Shown in pieces: positions 54,651-64,000 of a DNA stretch of 64,000 nt (position 1 is the stretch's first letter; every line of letters starts with the position of its first letter). The DNA comes from Stropharia rugosoannulata (lineage: Eukaryota; Basidiomycota; Agaricomycetes; Agaricales; Strophariaceae). Position numbers and translations under genes: made by a program. Under the pieces are notes generated by a model. The model was given only the letters and a program-made list of their open reading frames with translations. It was not told the origin of the DNA and searched no databases. The DNA lies in NCBI GenBank assembly GCA_028532985.1, contig JANCIK010000006.1, forward strand, positions 3,286,001 to 3,350,000, read 5' to 3'.

Positions 54651-57239
54651 CTAGGAAAATCCCGTTTTGATTGTTGGTATAAAGATAGGCAATGGATGTG
54701 CCTGACAAAGAAAGCGGCCATTAGAGGTGGTGTGTGAGAAAGAAGAAGAAAAATACCTCGGTATTGAAAACATATTCTAGAATGAGATGTTAATACTCGA
54801 ACCACTGGGACAGCAATTAACTACGTACCATTAAGGGGTATGACGTTATTGTCAGAGAATAACAGGTACAGATACTTCAACGTTTCCGCCTGCAAAAAAT
54901 AAGTGAGAAAGATGGCGGGTTGAGGTTGTAACAAAGCCCTTACTAAGAAAAACGTGTCCATCTTATCAATGTGGTCAGTATTGACGTCGTCAACGTTGAG
55001 TATCGAAGCATATCCTCCGCTGTCAAGTCGGCAGTACTTTTCAATGGCTTCGAAAATCTTCCAGCCTGATTTTCTGTATTGTGGATCACCCGTGAGCCTG
55101 TGGGCGATAAATAAAGACTCGACAGTTTCCGGTCTAGGAGTGACGTGTCAGACTACAGAAGCTGAACTGATTTCGCTTCACTACGTACCTGAGGATATAT
55201 CGAGCATCATACGAAGGTGCGTAGGCTCTACAAGTTACAAAGTTAATTATCACAAAACAAAGCTCTAGAAAGCCACATACGCGTTGTGCTTAATGTACCA
55301 ATCCCGAGTTTGACCAGGGACTTCTTTGTCCCAAAAGTAGGCAATTTCAGGGGAAAGACCACTGAATAGATGGATACACCATTTTAGCAACACTTCCGCT
55401 ATCACCAGGGCTCGCTTGCCACAACAATAGGAGACTTACGTAGCAGAGGATTCATAGGTGTCCACACAGGTGTCAACAAGGTCCAACCCTAGTTGCCAGT
55501 CTTTCTTTCCCGTTTCGGTCAGTTCATTGCCTCGTGGGGGTACAGAAACGGGCCCGTCACTCCCAGCGGTTACAGCACCCAGCATAAGAGAGCCGCCTAG
55601 GAAGCAAACAAGATGATCTTGTTTGGGGGATTCCCGATACGTGCTACACTCAGGATGTCTGCTAATTATGGAACGAGTTGGTCAATGAATGAGTAAGCAC
55701 ATACGTTTTTCCCTGAGGCCTGTATTCTGGTGACAGTTCGATCGTATATTTTAATCCCTTTATCATCCCTCTCCGAATCAGTCTCGAATGGATTGCCTCC
55801 ATGGTCTCTGTATACATCTAGACAAGCGGCATGAGTATGGCTTGGGATACGAGATGAAAGGCATGTACATTGAGGTAGACATCTTCCGATTTATTCTATA
55901 AGAAAATATTAGTTTGTCTGGCAAATGTTAAAATCTCTGATATGCTATGACATACCGTTTGCAAGTACTGTTTCCTACAGATTGTGAGACAGGTCATTTG
56001 TATGCACAATAACGATACTTCAGATAGGGACCCACAACAAATACTCGTAATAGGAATCGCCTCGCGAACCCAAACGAATATCAGAATTTTGGAACTTCCC
56101 CGTGTCGGCGCTAAAAGCCCGCGTCAACTTCAGCTTACAGATAAGATCTGTACCACAAACTGACTTCATATAAATTGGGACCAACAGTTCTGAACTCATG
56201 ATTGTTGCATCTCTGATGACTTCCATAGCCTACAGACTTGTTAAGTCGCATCAAAAAGCACAAGTAGAAGCCACTCACCTTTTCTGCCTTCTTCCAGTAC
56301 TTCTCGTCGCCTGTGATATAACTGAGGTAACGAAACTCCAGCTGTAAAGTCGAAGCTTCGGCTGCGCTAACTGGGGCGACGTGCTTCAGCGCTTGACGCA
56401 GTTTGAGGTTTACATCAGAGGTCGGGAGCCCTGATGGTGTGTCGAACGCAGAAAGAAGGCGATCGCCTAGGTCTACTGCCTTCTCCAGGAAAACCTTGTC
56501 CTTGTCTGAAAGATGATATGCTGACAGAAGCCCACCGAGGACACGAATAGTCGTCTCAAAAGTATTGAATGTCCCATCACGGTTGAATGTCAGGTCGTTA
56601 GCGATCCATCTGCGAGCACTTTCGTATTCCGATTTTAGTCCCATGATTTGCATTGTGTCAATAGCGTCGACGACCATAAACCCGACGCCGCCTTGGTGCG
56701 TGAGATTCGAACCCTGTTTCGATATTGGGTGATATTCATCACAGCCCATCGCATCTCGTTCTGTTTCTCATTTAGGACGACGTTAGAGGATAAGTAAGTG
56801 TAGCTGACCGTACGCTGCCCAGGAATACTGATTTGGATAAGCATGAAGAGACCCGGAGAGGGTACAGCGCACACACCTTGAATGCCTCTACAATCTTAGC
56901 CTGTTTCTCAACATCTGCTAGAGGAGTCGGCTGTTGTTCTGGTCCCTTTCCTGATGTATCGTGCTCAGCCGGAGGCGGTTTTGCTTCTGCTTCTGGTTCT
57001 AGCCATGGAGTGTCTTCTGTGCTGTCGTCGTCTTTGCCATATCGGAATTCGAAAAGGTTTATCTGAACCACAAGGATTAACAGGGTCATCACCATACGAG
57101 GCATACACCCTTACCCGACGTGCGTAGAGAATGAATAAGAAGGCTCCAAAGACCAATGTACCGAACCTCCCTGCTCAGTCGGCGTCAGTTGGATGGACGG
57201 TGTGACAAGAAAGTTACTACGTTTCGATAGCCTAAACAT
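54651..57239 (-). CDS. Class I alpha-1,2-mannosidase, GH47 (17 exons)
   Basis: Read from ATG 57239 to TAG 54651 with 16 introns, all GT-AG, giving roughly 600 residues. A type II membrane topology is predicted: MFRLSKRR, then one hydrophobic segment ([15 protein letters not shown]), then an acidic/Pro-rich stem. The GH47 catalytic domain starts IVEAFKYSWAAYERDAM, then [118 protein letters not shown] and the calcium-binding NTEAHPLPIF. It trims mannose from N-glycans in ER/Golgi. Two exons are only 19 nt (57239-57221 and 56827-56809). Confidence 0.93.
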
Positions 57240-58915
57240 GTAGGGCAAGTGGCCGGCCTTAGAGCTTGCCTGATATCAGGAAATCCCAAGAACGAGTCAG
57301 GACCAATCTAGGCAGCCTTGGAATGAAGTTGTTGCGGTTAGAAATGTTTACGGGAACGAAAAGGTCAAGCAGTCACGGTGGCAGTGAGTTTAGAGGAGCG
57401 CTGATCGTGATGCCCGAGTCCCCCTCCCAATACATTTCGCTTCGGACACCCGCATGTCCAGTATATAAATTAGTCTCAAGAGTAAGAACATCACTAAATA
57501 TAAGGCTGAGAGTACCACGGAACCTAATGGAAGTAAGCTGGATGCTTGCCACCTGCTTAAGACCTGCGAACGTTGAACAGGAAATGGCCAAGAAATGGCC
57601 CCTTCAACTTGATGATAATTACTTTGCCGCCCAATGAGTCAAACATCTCATACGACAGATCGCAGTTATTCCAATAGCCTCCCGTAGACGCTGCTGCATT
57701 GGCAGAGCATTATTTCCATTGTTACTCATGATACAACCTGATATAACCCGGAATATCCAGTTTGTACGGAAATTTGAAACTCAAGGAAAGTATTGACGTC
57801 TATTTGCTTGTATTTCTATGCAGAAGCGCTCCAAAAAAAGACTGCTTTCCGTTTACACGCAGCATAAGGACACGTCTTACGGTTATTTCAACGTAGATAT
57901 GAGGGGGGTGTCCCCTTGTATTCCACTACCCAATCTTTTATGAGTAAAAATACAAATTTGACCCTTTTGTGGCCCGAGTCTGCGCTCAGGTGGTTATTGC
58001 CTAATGGGGACGCGTGTACCTGCAAGATTTGCATTGCCGCACGGCGTCTTTGCGGCATCGCATTCCAATAGCGTTCAGCTTCCTGTTTCTCAAAATGCAA
58101 ATCATGAGGAAGAGGATGTTGGGTACAGCTATGAAGTAACTTGGTAGGATTATGAATAAATATATTATTAAATAACCGCATGGGGTGTAGGCGTTGAAAC
58201 CATAAGTGGGAAGAGCGGACCTTGAAACTGGCTGGACGCGCATCACGCCAATCTTTCAATGTCTGGTAAGGATCGAGTAAGGATCTCGAAGTAACTGGCT
58301 GTGTACATGATTCACAGTGCTAGATTTCTATCCGTATATGTACCCCAAGTCTACCCTAGTCTATGCTTCTATGCCCTTCCACCCGATCCACCAAGTCAAT
58401 AAAGCAATGCCGCAACCGTACGTTCGGGACATGCCGCCGGCTGCTCGGTGCGACCCATCTAGTAGTACACGGATAATGATTGAAACCTTTGGTTTCGATT
58501 TGACTGCAAGCGTTGCGACTCAAATCACCCATTTTGATCATAAATCCTTTGTCAGGTCTTGTTGAGGACAAGAAAATAAAATAAACAATGACCTGACAAC
58601 GGCAACTTATGCCGAGCCTACCTCGAAGGAGTGCCGAGTGATGTTGAAGTTGTAGCAGCGCCTACATAGAAGACATCACAGATTCAAAATAGAATAATGT
58701 ACAAAAACGTACATGGTATTGTAATAAGCAAGATAGAGGTATATTATATACAGCAGAGCGACGCAGACAACTGAGCAATTACAATCACGTTGGGAAGGAG
58801 CTTCCGAAATGCCCTCTACAGTGCGCAGCACTTTATGCTGAGGACAACTCGACTCCTGTCAACTGGTATAACTTCCTATATAGCTGTGGGTTACGAGCAT
58901 TGAGGTCAAGTGATA
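57240..58915. other. Intergenic; possible small spliced minus-strand gene not resolved
   Basis: On the minus strand about 58285-57990, short exon-like pieces read SLLDPYQTLKDWRDARPASF and KQEAERYWNAMPQRRRAAM, separable by a GT-AG intron. Further upstream pieces (58660-58380) could belong to it. No domain was recognised and no full model could be closed, so no gene is called. The plus-strand frame 57266-57637 has no support. Confidence 0.35.
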
Positions 58916-61076
58916 TTATACACTTTCAGTTTCCTTCACCATCTCCTTGCGCGCATCACTTGCCCACATGAAAAAGTTACATTTATACTGCGGATCGACG
59001 TGGCGCCGAAGTCTTTCAGCATGACCTTTGTCATATCCCGGTCCGACAGGTCTATCACAAGAAACGAAGGTCATCACAAGGTTCCCCCTAATAGGTTGAA
59101 GGAGAACACACCTTGCACAGACGAAGAACCGTTTGCCTTTATTCGGACCGGGCTTGTTCACAGTAAACTCTTTCGCAGGCTCGTTATGGGCTGAGCAGTT
59201 GGGTGGCTTTGTTGGGGCAAGAATGTTCGTCCATTTTCCCTTACTAGACCCATTGGACGAGCCCTGAGAGCCGGGGAGTGGGCCTATATTTTCTTCCGAC
59301 TGTGAGAGTTGTAATGCCAACCGATAATCTGCATCCTCGTCGGGGATATTATCCGAGGCTACATATTCGTTCTCTGCATTGCGAGTTATCGATTTTGATT
59401 TTGATCGTGAAGGAGACTTTGAACTCGAGGCTTTCGATTGGCCGAAGAAACCGGCCAACGTTGCCTGGCCAGACTGTTTGATCTTCGTGGTACTAGACTT
59501 GCGCGATTCTGTCAACTTCTGCTTCTTGGTCGACGACTTCTCTTCTGGAACCAATTTTCTCTTGGCTATGGGGACTGGTTGTTCGATTGACAGAGAAGGG
59601 GTCGAGGTATCGGAAACAACATGAGTAGCAGGAGCTGAAGATACAGTAGCATTCGTGACAGGGATGTCATAGGTAACTGGAGTAGGAGTGCTCGAAGACA
59701 ATCTATCATCCGAAGCATGGAGGTCTGGGGTTTGCGAAGGTATCCGCTCAGCCTGGGTATCTGAGGATTTCTTGCCGAAAAACGTGGACAGTAACTTTTG
59801 CTTGTGCTCATCCCAGTATTTCGCTGCAAGACGGGGAGGTTCGGCGGATTCCTCACCAACAAGCTTAGCCCCTAATACATCCGACAATCTGGTCTTCGAG
59901 CCATCAGTATTGACGATTTCATCGTGGAAGTCGACGTAGACAGGACAATGGTCACTGCCCTTGAGGCTGGGTTGAATGTCAGCAGCTTTAATCCACGGAA
60001 CTAGGCCCGGTGTTATTAAGATAAAGTCAATTCGCGTGCCATAGTTCGTAGCTCGTGCAGATATTTTCGTGTTCCAGCCTGTTTAAAGGTAAGGGAAACG
60101 CCTCTAGGAGTGCAAGAAGAAGCAACATACAGGTGTACATCCCCTGACGATCAGGCCAAAATTTGCGGACGATGTCGACCATGATGCCCGTGCCGTCCCC
60201 TTGGATAATCAAATCCCTAAGCCACCTCCGGCAATCCTTCCCCCAGAAACCTTCTTCTCCCTGAAGCCCAGCAGCAAGACCTTGTTCAACCATAATCCGA
60301 CCTTCGCAGTGATCATCGACGGAAGCACAAGCATTGAGATCGCCAACAAGTATCACTTCCCGGCCATCTTTGATTAACGAACGAATTCGCGTCTCAAGCA
60401 GCCTGTGGTACTCCATCTTGAATACCTCTCGCTCCTCGCTCCCTGTGCCATCGTTCGGACAGTACACATTGATTAGAACAAACATACCGAGGTCCACCAC
60501 GACTGCGCGCCCTTCGCTGTCTAAATCCTTGAAGTCGAGTTGGTGCGTGTCGTCGTCGTGTATATGCAGAGGGTAGGCATCGTACCTCGAGATACGCTCG
60601 CTCTCGCTCAGAGGAGGGCACGGCTGCAGTATTCCTGAGAGTCCTTCCTCTCCTTTCAGCGGCACGGCCACACTTTTGCGCGTGTATACCGCCGTGCCAG
60701 AGTAGCCTGTCTTGCGAGCAGGAAATGAAAAGAATGAGTCAAATGAAGGTGGTAATGCGACTTGTTTAGGAAGGATCTGCCTAGAAGATTTCATTTCTGC
60801 GAGACTAGTTATGATCGAATTTCGGTGGATAGATATGCATGCGAACCTTGGAAGGCCACGATGTCAGCTTCGAGCTGATTCAGGATGTCATCGAACATTT
60901 TCAACGTGTTCCATCTGCCACATACACAGCTAAGTTCTCCACAAATTTCGAGCAGCAATATACTCACGGATGGTATTGCGGAAGGGTACGGACTCCGTTC
61001 TGCAATGATTTTCATGAATTGCATGGTTTGACGACATATCATTAGCGCTCACTATGTTCCAGGTGAGGACGCGCAT
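58916..61076 (-). CDS. APN2: AP endonuclease 2 (ExoIII-type, with PIP box and GRF zinc finger), 630 aa
   Basis: Six exons: 61076-61053, a 32-nt exon (NGVRTLPQYHP), a 68-nt exon, 60796-60131, 60078-59112 and 59051-58916, summing to 631 codons. The catalytic ExoIII fold shows MRVLTWNINGVRT (Asn), DIVAFQEMK (metal Glu), a Tyr in VYCPNDGTG, ILVGDLNACAS (Asp/Asn) and LKGSDHCPVYVDF (Asp-His). The long linker is basic/Ser-rich and carries QATLAGFFGQ, a PCNA-interacting QxxLxxFF box, near residue 440. The C-terminus is a GRF zinc finger (NCSAHNEPAKEFTV, GPNKGKRFFVCARPVGPG, YKCNFFMW). It acts in nuclear base-excision repair and 3'-end cleaning. It is divergent from the BUD20-like gene. Confidence 0.95.
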
Positions 61077-61315
61077 GGCAAACCATACGTCCTCTTCAAC
61101 TTTCAAATATTGAGTTTGCGAGTATAGATGTAAGGTCAGGACCTATATTCATTTCAAAGTCCCATTAAGCGAACATGGTAGTTGTAGTCAAGCCTATGAA
61201 GTTGTTGACCCAAGAATGACCTTGGTTATTATTATTATTATTATTAAGCAATAATTAATGACCCCAAAATAGGGTCTGAATAAAATTCACCGCTTGCATC
61301 CACACAGTCATCTTA
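61077..61315. promoter_or_regulatory. Bidirectional promoter between APN2 and the BUD20-like gene
   Basis: Only 239 bp separate the two start codons. The region includes an (ATT)n tract at about 61226-61243 and AT-rich flanks; no clear TATA box was assigned to either gene. Confidence 0.65.
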
Positions 61316-61899
61316 ATGGGCCGTCTACGTCGCTCGCGAGCTCATCACGCACGGAGGGATGTCCAAAGAGCTGCTAGGACCAGGGTACGTTATTTCTTAG
61401 ATGCCAATTCTCTAATTTGTGTCATTCTGATAGCCTTCTCGTTCGGTTAGGTTAGAGGACGTGATTTGGATCAAATCCAGGATATAGACCTGACCCCAGT
61501 AGTGAGGGATATGTACTGCTTGTTGTGGCTTCCGAGACTGACGGTCTACTCAGATGAGGGCTAAGCTGGAAGCTCAGCCTATCAATTACGAGCTACCAGG
61601 TCTGGCACAGCACTACTGTGTGGAGTGCGCAAAGTAAGAGTTGGTCGAGCTCGTCTTCATAACTACTTCTGATCGGTTTTGTCGCACCTTATCTCAGGTA
61701 TTATGAGACAGATGCAGCCCTGCAATCACACTGGAGAAGCAAAGTCCACAAGAGACGTCTCAAGCAACTTCGCGAGCCTGCATACACAATAGAAGAGTCG
61801 GAACGTGCAGCTGGACTGGGGAGAGAAAATAAGCGGCCGACGTCGTCAACTGTCCCTGATGCGCCATTAGAAATGGTTGCCGAGCCTTCCGTTGCTTGA
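61316..61899 (+). CDS. BUD20: BUD20/ZNF593-like C2H2 zinc-finger protein (132 aa)
   Basis: Exons 61316-61384, 61451-61498, 61554-61633 and 61698-61899 join in frame. The start [20 protein letters not shown] matches the basic N-terminus of the family, followed by [13 protein letters not shown], then [19 protein letters not shown] and [20 protein letters not shown] (C-x2-C...H-x5-H finger), and [13 protein letters not shown]. Bud20/ZNF593 is a shuttling factor that accompanies the pre-60S ribosomal subunit. The length is normal for fungi. Shares a short divergent promoter with APN2. Confidence 0.93.
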
Positions 61900-62181
61900 T
61901 TGTACGATATCTTTGGATGAAAATGCCTACCATGTGGCTACTTACGATTTATTAGATCATGACTTGATTTTCTGTATATTAAGAGTCTTTTGGGCTCAAG
62001 GGGCACTCCTCTAGTATGCCGAACGTGCGGGAAATATAGGCAGCTTACTATGTCTTATACTTCGTAATGTCTCTTCGACAATTGTATCGATTCAAAAGTG
62101 ATACCCCGCATACGAACGTAATCGACTGCGACTGACGACGAACCTTCCCCCGGACATTCTTTAATCTCCTGCTGTCTGTCC

Positions 62182-63998
62182 TCAGTTAACTTCGACCGCC
62201 GATACCAGGCCGTCCAGTGCTGCAAGTTGTCCCCAACTAGTGAAGGTCGATGGAACAGGCCCTGTCCAGCTTGCAGAGTAGAACGAACCGTTGGCGGCCA
62301 GGTCCAGAAGACCGTTATACTAACCAGGCATTAAAAACATCTCAATCAAACAATCGTGATCTGGATACCTACCTGAACGTCAATATAACTGCGAAGAAGG
62401 GTTCGCAGCTGTGCATTATGTGGAGTCCTGCGATATGCCTCGCGTAATCCACGAATATAAACAGCTAGGGTTATCAGTGATATGAAGTGAGGCAGTTGTT
62501 AAACGCCACATAATGTAGGGTACGTGCTCACCTTTGAATCCGATATCATCATTGTTTTGAGTGTTGTCTGCGCCTTCAGTGATGATACCATTCCCTCCCT
62601 GCCATGCTGTGTTCTCTACCGCAGCTGCTATAACCGATAACAACCTGGTACATCGTTACAAAACATGAAGAGGACAATCGAGCAACTCGTACAAAGTGTT
62701 CCACTGACTGTCACCAGTCACATTACTCAAAACAGACAGTCCTTCAATGAACTTGCCGCTGTTATATGTGAATATCCATGTTGAGGGCGAACGGCTGCAG
62801 TCGGCTGCACTGACAGTGTCGAGTACGATATTGTTCGCATTCAAATTGAGAGTCTTCAACCAGTTGGCAGCAGCGATAGCGGCATTGAGATATTTGGAAT
62901 CCTTTGTCTCTTCAGCAAGGTAGGCAGATAATCTGAAATTACTTGTGAATGCATTAATACAGCAGCTACAAATGAAAGCGTACGTCATAAAGAGCCTTTG
63001 TGTTCCGCGGTGGTAAGTTGATAAATTTAAAACTTATAGAAATACACCTTACCCCGTGGTGATAGAGTTTACAGAGGTATCGTCGTCGGTTGGCCGCCAG
63101 AATACCCCGCCAGCCATAGTCATACCATCACACGTCCCTTCGATTGCAAAATCTTTGACGGGAGTAGACCCTGCCTGTGCCTGTGCTGGCGTTATCTGAC
63201 TGATAGTCCGGTGAGTTTACGTAGGGGCAACACCCATGATATCCGACTTACAACTGGGATACCGAATTCCAGGTGGCAATTGCATTATTCAGAAGTTGTG
63301 AGTTTCCGTATGACTTGCTCCCGTAGAATGCAGCCGTCGCCCACCAACTATCATGCATTCGTGAAGTCACTAAGCGCTTTTGCGATGTCTACCACCATCT
63401 AAATGGACTCACAGGGCGTCGTCGTTGTACTGAAACATTCTGCAGCGTCAGCACTCATTTTTTCAGTTAAAAAGATGCAGAACGTTACCCTGCAATCATT
63501 TTTATCAGCATCAGCAACAGCAATCAATACTAACAGTTGAAACTTGAAAATTAAAACCACCTACCCAAATTGGTCGTAGTTCGTGAAGAGGCCAAAAACG
63601 AGATTTAAGTTGTTAATGACTGCTTCTTTATTCGTCTGGGTGGATGTTAACTGATCCTGTATGGCCATGGCAGACCATACGTTTCCAGCCTGCCAGTAGC
63701 CAATATCTAGAAGCCAGTTAATTGCAATCCATCCGCAGAACTACTGAAAGACTTTACTGTCGAATTGCCCGGTGCTGGAGTCAAGCTGGGACATCATATC
63801 ATTTATCGCGTTCTGAGCAACAGTGACCCTCGAAGCAAGACTGCGCGTAGTGGAAGGGTCCTTTGAACGCATCAATTCGCTGCGATGGTTACCACTACTT
63901 GAAGAACACACCCTCCAGTTGGGATTGACGGTCAGGTTTTGTCCAAACACCCGCCCCGAACAGAAAACCATCAACGCCAAGGAAAAGAGTTTCGACAT
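62182..63998 (-). CDS. Secreted glycoside hydrolase family 76 (alpha-1,6-mannanase-like)
   Basis: Runs from ATG 63998 to TGA at 62184-62182 with many short introns. The signal peptide MSKLFSLALMVFCSGRVFG is followed by QNLTVNPNWR. Core pieces in order are LASRVTVAQNAINDMMSQLD, IGYWQAGNVWSAMAIQDQL, the catalytic Asp pair in YNDDALWWATAAFYG, FAIEGTCDGMTMAGGVFWRP, YLAEETKDSKYLNAAIAAAN, RSPSTWIFTYNSGKFIEGL, AWQGGNGIITEGADNTQNN, and the C-terminal LLDLAANGSFYSASWTGPVP to SWGQLAALDGL. This matches the basidiomycete GH76 group; bacterial and yeast relatives act on alpha-1,6-mannan or cell-wall mannoprotein anchors, but the substrate here is inferred only. Individual exon ends were not all fixed. Confidence 0.9.
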
Positions 63999-64000
63999 GG

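Noticed and set aside
57266..57637. Plus-strand ORF of 123 codons
   Set aside because: No domain or splice support; sits in the upstream region of the GH47 gene.

Overview
The window reads as nuclear DNA of an agaricomycete (basidiomycete) fungus. Genes carry many short GT-AG introns of about 44-70 nt. A FunK1 kinase, a family expanded in mushroom-forming fungi, is present, and Ty3/gypsy and Ty1/copia retrotransposons are abundant. The genus cannot be fixed from the sequence.

Left part (1-17 kb) is a transposon graveyard. Three related Ty3/gypsy-like elements, all transcribed leftwards, are nested: element 1 (1-4663) sits in the gag of element 2 (4664-6561), which sits in the gag of element 3 (6562-7673). 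Element 1 keeps a zinc-knuckle gag, a canonical -1 frameshift heptamer directly before the gag stop, and an unusually long LTR whose U3 is packed with a repeated motif. Next come a 0.63 kb foldback MITE with nearly perfect long arms (8022-8653), a FunK1 gene fragment, a degraded membrane-protein relic, and a young gag-only Ty1/copia element with intact LTRs and a GGGTC target duplication (12265-14118). A segment of about 1 kb is present twice (about 8.83-9.81 and 14.87-15.98 kb).

Middle part (17-42 kb) has one large gene for a low-complexity, histidine-rich protein (19187-21725), then a zone of local duplication. It holds one apparently complete FunK1 kinase gene (34348-36982), an internally deleted copy (31468-32694), and three paralogues of an unrecognised family of about 280 residues (24362-25317, 28652-29552, 38542-39438) sharing the position and phase of a single intron. 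Flanking non-coding blocks are shared among these loci in both orientations.

Right part (42-64 kb) is compact and housekeeping-like: a secreted AA13-type lytic polysaccharide monooxygenase with a CBM20 starch-binding module, an unknown low-complexity protein, mitochondrial ribosomal protein S29 (DAP3/Rsm23), an RCC1-repeat protein, an F-box protein, a GH47 alpha-1,2-mannosidase, the AP endonuclease APN2 divergent from a BUD20-like zinc-finger gene, and a secreted GH76 alpha-mannanase-like enzyme. Splice sites were assigned by eye from GT/AG signals, frame continuity and, where possible, paralogue or family agreement.
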